Source: Ruegeria sp. HKCCA6707 (GTDB lineage: Bacteria > Pseudomonadota > Alphaproteobacteria > Rhodobacterales > Rhodobacteraceae). From it: DNA of 64,000 bases. The notes under the pieces are model-generated. The model worked only from the letters and a program-made list of their open reading frames with translations. It was not told the origin of the DNA and did not search any database. This document shows positions 38,193-46,217 of the stretch, one piece after another. The first letter of the stretch is position 1. Each line of letters starts with the position of its first letter. Position numbers and translations under genes: made by a program. The stretch spans positions 186,001 to 250,000 of the forward strand of contig NZ_WQEG01000005.1 of the NCBI RefSeq assembly GCF_013033515.1, given 5' to 3'.

Positions 38193-39191
38193 ATGAATAT
38201 CAGCACGATCTCGAAACCGCATGAGCGACTGGCCGGAATTCTGACCGAGGAAATGGCGGCGGTAAATGTATTGATCCGCACGCGGATGGCCTCGGATCAC
38301 GCCCCGCGCATTCCCGAAGTGACAGCACATCTGGTCGAGGCTGGTGGCAAGCGGCTGCGTCCGATGCTCACTTTGGCAGCGGCCAACCTTTTTGGTTATG
38401 CCGGCGACCACCATGTGCGGCTGGCGGCGACGGTTGAGTTTATTCACACAGCCACGTTGCTGCACGACGATGTAGTGGACGAAAGCGGTCAGCGCCGCGG
38501 TCGGCCTACAGCGAACCTGCTCTGGGACAACAAATCCAGCGTGTTGGTGGGTGACTACCTGTTTTCGCGCAGTTTTCAGTTGATGGTCGAAACCGGATCC
38601 CTGCGGGTTCTGGACATTCTCTCCAACGCATCGGCCACCATTGCCGAAGGCGAAGTGCTACAGATGACCGCCGCGACGGATCTGCGCACGGATGAATCGG
38701 TTTATCTGCAAGTTGTGCGCGGCAAGACCGCGGCCCTGTTTTCTGCGGCCACCGAAGTGGGGGCGGTGATTGCCGGGGCATCGGACGCGCAGGTTCAGGC
38801 CCTATTTGATTATGGCGATGCATTGGGTATCGCGTTCCAGATTGCCGACGACCTGCTGGATTATCAGGGCGACAGCAAGGCGACGGGCAAAAACGTTGGC
38901 GATGATTTCCGTGAACGCAAATTGACTTTGCCGGTGATCAAAGCCGTCGCACAGGCCACACCTGAAGAACGCGCTTTCTGGCAACGCACTATCGAGAAGG
39001 GCCGCCAGGAAGATGGCGATCTGGATCACGCTCTGGCGCTGATGCACAAATACGGCACGTTGGACGCCACCCGCACCGACGCATTTGGATGGGCAACAAA
39101 GGCCAAAGCTGCGCTGGAAGGCCTGCCCGATCACGAATTGCGCAACCTGCTGCGCGACCTGGCCGATTACGTGGTCTCGCGCCTTAACTGA
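38193..39191 (+). CDS. Long-chain polyprenyl diphosphate synthase
   Basis: 332 residues from the ATG at 38193 (AGGAG five bases upstream). It holds the first Asp-rich motif LLHDDVVDESGQRRGRPTAN near 92 and the second QIADDLLDYQGD near 220. It extends farnesyl or geranylgeranyl diphosphate to the octa- to decaprenyl chain of ubiquinone; Q-10 is usual in this group, so decaprenyl (DdsA-type) is likely. The 3' end overlaps ispE by eight bases, convergently. Confidence 0.93.
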   Translation: MNISTISKPHERLAGILTEEMAAVNVLIRTRMASDHAPRIPEVTAHLVEAGGKRLRPMLTLAAANLFGYAGDHHVRLAATVEFIHTATLLHDDVVDESGQRRGRPTANLLWDNKSSVLVGDYLFSRSFQLMVETGSLRVLDILSNASATIAEGEVLQMTAATDLRTDESVYLQVVRGKTAALFSAATEVGAVIAGASDAQVQALFDYGDALGIAFQIADDLLDYQGDSKATGKNVGDDFRERKLTLPVIKAVAQATPEERAFWQRTIEKGRQEDGDLDHALALMHKYGTLDATRTDAFGWATKAKAALEGLPDHELRNLLRDLADYVVSRLN

Positions 39192-39993
39192 GCGTTGTCG
39201 CCCGCACCCACCAGTCCGGCTGGGCCGCGCCGATCTCATAGGCCGCAAAATGCGCCGCTTTCATCGTCGGATAGAGTGCAAAGCAGGTCGAACCCGACCC
39301 CGACATGCGGGCCAGCAAAACATCGCGGGTGTCGCCCAGCGCGTCCAGCACATCGATGATCTGCGGCGCAACCGAGCACGCCGGGATTTGTAGATCATTG
39401 CGTTGGGTGCTCAGCCATTCGGCGCAGGCGGTGACACTGTCGAAAACGCCTATGTCGGCTGGCATCGCCGGGTTATCCTTGCGATCCAGCGCCTGAAAAA
39501 CCGGCCCGGTGGGCACCGAAATACCGGGGTTGACCAGCAGCGCTGGCAAAGGCGGCAAGACGGCTGGGCTCAGGTCCTCTCCGATACCCTGCATCCGCGT
39601 GGCCTTGCCCCGACCACAGACCGGAACATCGGCACCCAGTGACAGCGCCACAGCGGCATCTGCGCTCCCAAATGCCCGCAAGGTTGCCGCCGCATCCGAA
39701 GAACCACCCCCGATGCCGCCACCATGCGGCAGAGCCTTATTCAGGGTAATTTGCCCCGTCCAATCCATTGCCTGCGCAGCACGCCACACAAGGTTGCGAT
39801 CGTCGGTCGGAACGCCTTGGGCAAACTCACCGCTGACCTCGATCGACAGCACTGGACCAGGGTGAAAGGTCAAGTGATCCCCAACATCGGCAAAAACAAC
39901 CAAAGAATCCAACAGGTGATACCCGTCCGAGCGCTGGCCGGTCACATGCAGTGTCAGGTTGATCTTGGCCGGCGCGAAGGCCTCAGCCGTCAT
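39184..39993 (-). CDS. ispE: 4-Diphosphocytidyl-2-C-methyl-D-erythritol kinase
   Basis: 269 residues, GHMP kinase fold of the MEP isoprenoid pathway. Substrate Lys is in FAPAKINLTLHV at 6-17, ATP loop LPHGGGIGGGSSDAAATLR near 88 and motif III RMSGSGSTCFAL near 240. It lies opposite the polyprenyl synthase, which uses the product of the same pathway. Its start overlaps the TPR gene by 11 bases. Confidence 0.95.
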   Translation of the reverse strand: MTAEAFAPAKINLTLHVTGQRSDGYHLLDSLVVFADVGDHLTFHPGPVLSIEVSGEFAQGVPTDDRNLVWRAAQAMDWTGQITLNKALPHGGGIGGGSSDAAATLRAFGSADAAVALSLGADVPVCGRGKATRMQGIGEDLSPAVLPPLPALLVNPGISVPTGPVFQALDRKDNPAMPADIGVFDSVTACAEWLSTQRNDLQIPACSVAPQIIDVLDALGDTRDVLLARMSGSGSTCFALYPTMKAAHFAAYEIGAAQPDWWVRATTLS

Positions 39994-41695
39994 TGGCTAC
40001 TTTCAACGGGTCAGCGCCTTCTTCTTCCAGAACCACGTCCAGACCAACCTCTAGCTTGCGCCGAATGCGGTCCGGGTCGGCCTCGCCATCGCTGTCTTCG
40101 GGGTCAATGAAGGACAAGGCGCGCTTCCATTGGAATTCAGCCTCGCGATAGCGGCCAACCGCCCAATAGACATCGCCCAAATGGTCATGCACCACCGGAT
40201 CAACGGCCATCAACTCGGCCGCGCGTTCCATATGTTCGACCGCTTCATCATAGCGTCCAAGACGGAACAAGACCCATCCCAAACTGTCTACGATATACCC
40301 GCTGTCTGGTCGTGCCGCGACCGCGCGTTCGATCATGTCCAGCGCCTCATCCAGCTTTTCCCGCCGCTCCACAAGAGAATATCCCAGGTAATTCAGCACC
40401 TGCGGCTGATCCGGGTTCAGTTCAAGCGCTTTGCGAAAATCGGCCTCGGCCTTGTCCCAGTCTTTGAGACGCTCATGGGATATCCCGCGCGCATAGTGCA
40501 AGAACCAGCTCGCATCGGCCCCTTGCGCCGTCAGATCAATCGCCGTGTCGTATGAGGTGACAGCTGCGGCATAGTTTTCCTGTTGCCGCTGCAAATCTGC
40601 CAGAGCCACATGCACGGCAGGCAAACCCGGCTGTTGAACAGCAAGGCTTTCCAGAACTTCGACCGCAGCATCCTCTTTGCCAGACCGGCGCAGAACTTCA
40701 GCCCGACCAAGCTCGGCCACGTGGTAATCCAGACTGTCGACAGGAACCTGTCGATAGGCCTCGACCGCCAGGTCAAACTGACCCAGATTTTCCAGCAACT
40801 CGGCGCTCATTAAAACAGCATCAATATGATCGGGACGCAGGTAGCTGGCGATGCGGGCATAAAGCAGAACATAGTCCTGCGCCGCCTCGTTGTTCAACGC
40901 TGCACCGACCGAATGGAATACTTCGGCTACGCCATCCTTGACGTTGCCAACATGGGTGAACGGAAGCGTTTCGCCCGCTGAAAGCCGCGCCTTGTAGTCA
41001 TCGATAAATGGGTCGCTCCCTGCCGAAAATACGTCTTCGATGAATTGCAACGCGTCATCGTTACGATCCAATTGCGAAAGCACTTCGACCCGAGAAAGCG
41101 CGGCCCGGCGCGACAGACGCGACGCTGCTGCATCGCCCTCAGAGAACACTTCTTCTGCGCCCTCAAAGTCCCCGACCGAGGCCAGCGCAAGAGCCTTATG
41201 GTACATCGCGAACGAGCGCAGACCCTCTTGCTCGGCAACGGTATCGAACTGCTCCATCGCCTTGGTCATAGCGCCCTGACCGATCTGCACCCAGGCAATC
41301 ATCAAGCCATCAACCAGCGGACCAATGCCTTGGCTTTCCGGATCAAGCGCTAGAAACTCCTCGAATTGCTCGTTTGCGATCATCGTGGCCGCGATGGTCA
41401 TATTCGCAGCCTGCGCCTGCCCATCATATTCGGCCACCGTCTCAGCGATGGGCAATGCGCCCTCGATATTGCCCAGCGCAATCCGCGCCAACAACACGCT
41501 TTCCAGAAGTCGGCGATCTTCGGGGTTTGAACGTAAAGCGCGCGAATAGTAACGCTCAGCCGCTTTGTAGTCGCTTTCATAGATCGCTTGCCGACCGGCA
41601 AGATAAGAGCCCGCGCCGACATCCGCTAAACCAGGAAGCGCAACAGAAGAAGAAAGAACCACAGCAAGCGCTGTGCGACGGATCAAGGAAAACAC
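39983..41695 (-). CDS. Exported tetratricopeptide-repeat protein
   Basis: 570 residues with a signal peptide (AVVLSSSVALPGLA, cleavage near 25). Multiple TPR units follow, best seen at 395-510: SHERLKDWDKAEADFRKALE, LDEALDMIERAVAARPDSGY and LGRYDEAVEHMERAAEL. It probably scaffolds an envelope complex. The family, with a conserved TPR-rich C-terminus, is common upstream of ispE in Rhodobacterales. Confidence 0.88.
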   Translation of the reverse strand: MFSLIRRTALAVVLSSSVALPGLADVGAGSYLAGRQAIYESDYKAAERYYSRALRSNPEDRRLLESVLLARIALGNIEGALPIAETVAEYDGQAQAANMTIAATMIANEQFEEFLALDPESQGIGPLVDGLMIAWVQIGQGAMTKAMEQFDTVAEQEGLRSFAMYHKALALASVGDFEGAEEVFSEGDAAASRLSRRAALSRVEVLSQLDRNDDALQFIEDVFSAGSDPFIDDYKARLSAGETLPFTHVGNVKDGVAEVFHSVGAALNNEAAQDYVLLYARIASYLRPDHIDAVLMSAELLENLGQFDLAVEAYRQVPVDSLDYHVAELGRAEVLRRSGKEDAAVEVLESLAVQQPGLPAVHVALADLQRQQENYAAAVTSYDTAIDLTAQGADASWFLHYARGISHERLKDWDKAEADFRKALELNPDQPQVLNYLGYSLVERREKLDEALDMIERAVAARPDSGYIVDSLGWVLFRLGRYDEAVEHMERAAELMAVDPVVHDHLGDVYWAVGRYREAEFQWKRALSFIDPEDSDGEADPDRIRRKLEVGLDVVLEEEGADPLKVANDG

Positions 41696-41798
41696 CGGAA
41701 AACTGCCTTGTTGCCTATTATCAGGAACAAGCTAGGGCCTCTGACCTCCAGAGGCAATGGCCGGACCATCACGACCCCGCCATTGTCTGCATTTCTGC

Positions 41799-43445
41799 CT
41801 ACATATTGGGGTAGTTCGGCCCGTCGCCGCCTTGTGGCGTTGTCCAGGTGATATTCTGGCTGGGATCCTTGATGTCACATGTTTTGCAGTGCACGCAATT
41901 CTGAAAGTTGATGACAAAACGCGGCCCGTTTTCGTCCTCGACCACCTCATAGACGCCTGCCGGGCAATAACGCTGCGCTGGCTCGTCGAACTCGGGCAGG
42001 TTCACCTTGACCGGGATATCCGGGTCGGCCAGCCGCAAGTGACACGGCTGGCTTTCCTCATGGTTGGTCGCCGCGAAGGATACGTTGGTCAGACGGTCGA
42101 ATGACAGCACTCCATCGGGCTTGGGATAATCGATAGGCTGATGCTTGCTGGCATCTTCGGTCGATTCAGCATCGTTTTTGCCGTGACCCAGGGTGCCCAG
42201 CAGCGAAAAGCCAAGCGTGTTGGTCCACATGTCCATTCCACCCAGCGCAAGACTGGCAGTCAGACCGTATTTCGACCACAGCGGCTTGACGTTGCGCACT
42301 TTCTTCAGATCGCTGCCGATCGCGCCGTCCCGCACGTTGGTCTCATAGGCGGTCAGCTCGTCGCCCGAGCGTTCAGCTTTTATCGCGTCATAAGCGGCCT
42401 CGGCCGCGGCCTTGCCAGACAGCATCGCATTGTGGTTGCCCTTGATACGCGGCACGTTCACCATACCCGCCGAACAGCCCAACAAAGCCACGCCCGGAGC
42501 CACCAGCTTGGGCATCGACTGATACCCACCCTCGGTGATCGCTCGGGCACCATAGGCCACGCGTTTGCCGCCTTTCAAAAGCTCAGCCACCATCGGATGA
42601 TGCTTGAAGCGCTGGAATTCCATATAGGGGTAGAGATAGGGGTTCTTGTAGTTCAGATGCACCACGAACCCGACATAGACCTGATTGTTTTCAAGATGAT
42701 AGATGAAAGATCCGCCACCTGCATTGCTGCCCAGCGGCCAGCCCATGGTGTGGGTGACCGAACCTTCCTTGTGCTTGTCGGGGTCGATCTCCCAGATCTC
42801 TTTCATGCCAACGCCGTATTTCTGCGGCTCTTTCCCGGCTGACAGATCGTATTTGGCAATGACCTCTTTGGACAGCGATCCGCGCACACCTTCGGACAGG
42901 AACACATACTTGCCGTGCAGCTCCATCCCGGGCTCGGTATTGGGGCCATACGATCCGTCGGGCTCCAGGCCAAACACACCGGCCACAACGCCTTTGACTT
43001 CGCCATTGTCGCCAAAGACCAGCTCGGAACAGGCCATGCCTGGGAATATTTCGACGCCCAGCGCTTCGGCTTGCTCGGCCATCCAGCGGCAAACATTGCC
43101 CATCGAGACGATGTAGTTGCCATGGTTGTTCATCAACGGCGGCATGGGCGCGTTTGGGATGCGCAGCTGACCCGCTTCGCCCAGCATGTAGAAGTTGTCA
43201 TCCTTGACCGGAACGTTCAGCGGTGCGCCTTTTTCTTTCCAATCGGGGATCAACGCATCCAGACCACAGGGATCAAGCACCGCACCCGACAGGATATGTG
43301 CGCCGACTTCCGACCCTTTTTCCAGAACCACGACATTCAGGTCAGCATCCAGCTGTTTCAAACGGATGGCCGCAGACAGACCCGCGGGGCCTGAACCCAC
43401 GATCACCACGTCATATTCCATCGCTTCGCGTTCAATCTCGGCCAT
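41799..43445 (-). CDS. Electron transfer flavoprotein-ubiquinone oxidoreductase
   Basis: 548 residues. It passes electrons from acyl-CoA dehydrogenases via ETF to ubiquinone. FAD site VIVGSGPAGLSAAIRLKQL near 15, a central membrane-surface region, and a C-terminal [4Fe-4S] cluster with cysteines in RYCPAGVYE and NCVHCKTCDIKDP. The ending PQGGDGPNYPNM is diagnostic. It serves the acyl-CoA dehydrogenase encoded at 57-59 kb among others. Confidence 0.97.
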   Translation of the reverse strand: MAEIEREAMEYDVVIVGSGPAGLSAAIRLKQLDADLNVVVLEKGSEVGAHILSGAVLDPCGLDALIPDWKEKGAPLNVPVKDDNFYMLGEAGQLRIPNAPMPPLMNNHGNYIVSMGNVCRWMAEQAEALGVEIFPGMACSELVFGDNGEVKGVVAGVFGLEPDGSYGPNTEPGMELHGKYVFLSEGVRGSLSKEVIAKYDLSAGKEPQKYGVGMKEIWEIDPDKHKEGSVTHTMGWPLGSNAGGGSFIYHLENNQVYVGFVVHLNYKNPYLYPYMEFQRFKHHPMVAELLKGGKRVAYGARAITEGGYQSMPKLVAPGVALLGCSAGMVNVPRIKGNHNAMLSGKAAAEAAYDAIKAERSGDELTAYETNVRDGAIGSDLKKVRNVKPLWSKYGLTASLALGGMDMWTNTLGFSLLGTLGHGKNDAESTEDASKHQPIDYPKPDGVLSFDRLTNVSFAATNHEESQPCHLRLADPDIPVKVNLPEFDEPAQRYCPAGVYEVVEDENGPRFVINFQNCVHCKTCDIKDPSQNITWTTPQGGDGPNYPNM

Positions 43446-43569
43446 CGCGGGCTCCTTCGCTAACTTTCCGAATTGACGCTTTTCGCGTTCCGTCGGCGCA
43501 ATTTTGTTTCACGGGTGATTACATGGTCGGAAAGACGTTGGTCAATCGAAACACGGCGTAACGGCGCCT

Positions 43570-44037
43570 CTAATCGTCACTTCTGCTTTCCGGTGCATCG
43601 CCCATCAGGTATCTGGGGCCGCTGCCATGGGATTTGGCGCGATCATCGGGGTTGTAAAGCGCGCATTTGGGCAAGCTGAGACAGCCACACCCGATGCAGC
43701 CATCCAAATTGTCGCGCAGCCGGATCAGCGTATCGATTCGCGCGTCCAGATGCGCGCGCAAACCAACGCTGATTTTCTTCCAATCCTGCGGTGTTGGCGT
43801 GCGATTGCCCGGCAAGCCGGACAGGACCTCGCGGATTTCCGGCAAGGTCAGACCGAACTGCTGCGCGATCATGACGAAACTCAACCGCCGAATATCCGCA
43901 CGCTGATACCTGCGTTGACCACCCGCATTGCGCCAAGGGGCAATCAAGCCCTGTGCCTCGTAATAGCGGATAGCCGAAACTGCCAATCCGGTTCGACGCG
44001 CCAACGCGCCAATTGCAAGCCCTTCGGAAGCTGCCAT
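43570..44037 (-). CDS. soxR: Redox-sensitive transcriptional activator SoxR
   Basis: 155 residues from the ATG at 44037; a longer frame runs through the promoter. The MerR-type helix-turn-helix (6-45) contains AIGALARRTGLAVSAIRYYE. The [2Fe-2S] ligands C114-x2-C117-x-C119-x5-C125 lie in CIGCGCLSLPKC, as in SoxR of other bacteria. It is divergent from a VOC protein gene, with a SoxR-like promoter between. Confidence 0.94.
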   Translation of the reverse strand: MAASEGLAIGALARRTGLAVSAIRYYEAQGLIAPWRNAGGQRRYQRADIRRLSFVMIAQQFGLTLPEIREVLSGLPGNRTPTPQDWKKISVGLRAHLDARIDTLIRLRDNLDGCIGCGCLSLPKCALYNPDDRAKSHGSGPRYLMGDAPESRSDD

Positions 44038-44057
44038 GAGACCTCGCAAGAATTTCC

Positions 44058-44088
44058 TTGACCTAAAGTTAGGTTTAGAAATTATCGT
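44058..44088 (+). promoter_or_regulatory. SoxR-type promoter with 19-bp spacer facing the VOC gene
   Basis: A -35 TTGACC (44058-44063) and a possible -10 TATCGT (44083-44088) are 19 bp apart, the overlong spacer of MerR-family promoters. Between them CCTAAAGTTAGGTTTAGA (44062-44079) is an imperfect dyad resembling the SoxR box with its TTA-rich centre. It points at the VOC gene. Confidence 0.75.
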
Positions 44089-44121
44089 GAGTCGGGACAA
44101 GCCCTAATTGAAGGAGATCCC

Positions 44122-44502
44122 ATGATGGCAACGCTTGAACACACCAACATCACAGTCCGCGACCCGCAGGCAACCGCAGCTTGGATGCAGGATGTCTTTG
44201 GCTGGAAAACCCGCTGGGAAGGCCCCGCGATATCGGGCGGATTCACGGTTCATGTGGGTGGGCCCCACACCTATCTGGCGCTTTATTCGCCCGACAGTCC
44301 CAAACCATCCAACGAAAGCAGCTATGACGTTGTCGGCGGGCTGAACCATGTGGGTGTTCTGGTTGAGGATCTGGATGCTGCAGAAGCAAGCGTGCGCAAA
44401 GCCGGATTCGAACCTCATAACCATGCCGATTATGAACCGGGTCGTCGGTTCTACTTCCGTGATGACAATGGGATCGAGTTTGAGTTGGTGCAATATGATT
44501 GA
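44122..44502 (+). CDS. VOC-family (glyoxalase/bleomycin-resistance fold) protein
   Basis: 126 residues with a strong GAAGGAG site; two adjacent ATGs are possible starts. Two beta-alpha-beta3 repeats are seen: LEHTNITVRDPQATAAWM and GGLNHVGVLVEDLDAAEASV, with conserved His and Glu metal-ligand candidates (final EFELVQYD). The substrate is unknown. Control by the divergent SoxR suggests detoxification of redox-cycling compounds or their products. Confidence 0.9.
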   Translation: MMATLEHTNITVRDPQATAAWMQDVFGWKTRWEGPAISGGFTVHVGGPHTYLALYSPDSPKPSNESSYDVVGGLNHVGVLVEDLDAAEASVRKAGFEPHNHADYEPGRRFYFRDDNGIEFELVQYD

Positions 44503-44736
44503 GATGCTCTGGCTAACCACCCCCTCTGATCGATGGAGCAAAGGCCCCCGCAAAGACATGAACCGCCGGCGTGGCGAAACCCGCTCCAAACGGCGCAAAG
44601 TCGCGAATTTACCGGCGGGGGGCGTCTGAACCCTTGCAATTCCCATTTCATTTGGGTCAGGTATTCTTCAACCAACACTTCGCCCCGACGCTTTTGTGCG
44701 GCGGGGCGACTCAATTTTACGTGGACGTTAATCAGT

Positions 44737-45207
44737 ATGGAAAAGATCCCAATGACGCCTGCGGGCTTTGGCGCGCTAGAAGCAGAGCTGAAGAACCTGA
44801 AATCGGTCGAACGCCCGGCCATCATCGCCGCCATCGCCTCGGCGCGAGAGCTTGGTGATCTGAAAGAAAACGCCGAATACCACTCTGCCCGCGAAAAGCA
44901 GGGCTTTATCGAAGGCCGCATCAAAGAACTCGAAGGCATTCTGTCACTGGCTGATGTCATCGACCCCAGCAAGCTGTCCGGCTCTGTCAAGTTTGGCGCC
45001 AAGGTCACGCTGGTCGATGAAGACACCGATGAAGAAAAGACCTGGCAGATCGTCGGAGAATACGAAGCCAATATCGAAAAGGGCTTGTTGAACATTAAAT
45101 CGCCAATTGCCCGCGCGCTGATTGGCAAGGACGAAGGCGACAGTGTCGAGGTTCGAACTCCGGGTGGGGTCCGGTCCTATGAAATTCTGAGTGTCGATTA
45201 CGCCTGA
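44737..45207 (+). CDS. greA: Transcription elongation factor GreA
   Basis: 156 residues from the ATG at 44737, chosen because [20 protein letters not shown] aligns with the start of known GreA. The N-terminal coiled coil carries the acidic tip in [20 protein letters not shown] near 40-60. The C-terminal FKBP-like domain ends [16 protein letters not shown]. It rescues backtracked RNA polymerase. The 234-bp upstream gap (44503-44736) holds a GC hairpin, CGCCCCG and CGGGGCG, but no gene I can support. Confidence 0.96.
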   Translation: MEKIPMTPAGFGALEAELKNLKSVERPAIIAAIASARELGDLKENAEYHSAREKQGFIEGRIKELEGILSLADVIDPSKLSGSVKFGAKVTLVDEDTDEEKTWQIVGEYEANIEKGLLNIKSPIARALIGKDEGDSVEVRTPGGVRSYEILSVDYA

Positions 45208-45221
45208 CGGGAGGGGCGATC

Positions 45222-46217
45222 ATGTCAGAGCCATCACCTGATCACGACGCCAACAGACCGACATCGCTGGGCATCTATGATCGTCCGGGCGAACCGAAAG
45301 TAACCGGGATCGAGATCACTGCGGTGGCGCTCAGCCTGGCTTGGCTTTTGATTGCCATTGTCTTTCTTGTCTTGCCCAGCAACCAGCAAGGTGGCGGTGT
45401 GATCGTCATCTTTCTGGCCGTGTTCATGCCTGTGGCGATGATCTGGGTGGCGGCTGTTGCGATGCGCACCAGCCGCATCATGCGCGAGGAAAGCGCCCGT
45501 CTTCAGACCGCGATAGATGCCATTCGCAACACCTACGTCACGCAGCAGCAAAGGGCCGCCAGCACCTATGCACCGATGGTGTCCAAAAGGCTGGAAGACA
45601 TCGCTCAAACAGCCCAAAACGCAGAAAGCACCCCTGCGACGTTTTCTTCTCACCGCGCAGAACCGGCGCGCCCGCTTTCAGCCCCGGCCTCTCGCAACGA
45701 TCAGACATCGCTGGAATTGGGCGTACCCACCGAGGATATGTCGCCACCCCTGCCAAAGGATGTTTTTATCCGCGCTTTAAACTTCCCCGAAACCCAAGAC
45801 GACGCGCTGGGGTTCGATGCGCTGCGGCTGGCGCTCAAGGACCGGCAGGCCTCGCAGCTTGTGCAGGCCTCGGAAGACATCCTGACTTTGTTAAGCCAAG
45901 AGGGGATTTACATGGACGACCTGCGCCCGGATATGGCGCGGCCTGAAGTCTGGCGGCAATTTGCCCAGGGTGCGCGCGGGCGTGCCATTGCTTCGCTGGG
46001 TGGCATTCGCGACCGCTCGTCTCTGGCGCTGACCTCTGCGCGCATGAAACAAGACCCGATCTTTCGCGACGCGGCGCATCACTTCCTGCGCAAGTTCGAC
46101 CATATGATCGTCGATTTCGAGCCCAACGCCTCGGATGCAGAGCTGACCGCATTGGGTGACACGCGGACCGCGCGGGCCTTTATGTTGCTAGGCCGTGTGG
46201 CCGGGACGTTCGATTAA
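45222..46217 (+). CDS. Conserved hypothetical two-span membrane protein
   Basis: 331 residues. Two membrane spans (about 32-52 and 60-80) are followed by a coiled-coil stretch (SRIMREESARLQTAIDAIRN), a Pro/Ala-rich linker and a helical C-terminal domain with QDDALGFDALRLALKDRQAS. No function is known. It is 14 bp after greA, so likely co-transcribed. Its stop shares TTAA with the convergent molybdenum cofactor gene. Confidence 0.8.
   Translation: MSEPSPDHDANRPTSLGIYDRPGEPKVTGIEITAVALSLAWLLIAIVFLVLPSNQQGGGVIVIFLAVFMPVAMIWVAAVAMRTSRIMREESARLQTAIDAIRNTYVTQQQRAASTYAPMVSKRLEDIAQTAQNAESTPATFSSHRAEPARPLSAPASRNDQTSLELGVPTEDMSPPLPKDVFIRALNFPETQDDALGFDALRLALKDRQASQLVQASEDILTLLSQEGIYMDDLRPDMARPEVWRQFAQGARGRAIASLGGIRDRSSLALTSARMKQDPIFRDAAHHFLRKFDHMIVDFEPNASDAELTALGDTRTARAFMLLGRVAGTFD

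Noticed and set aside
44348-44629. Plus-strand frame running from the VOC gene into the greA leader
   Set aside because: Most of it is out of frame with the VOC gene; only its last ~43 codons lie in the gap, and there is no ribosome site or conserved pattern.
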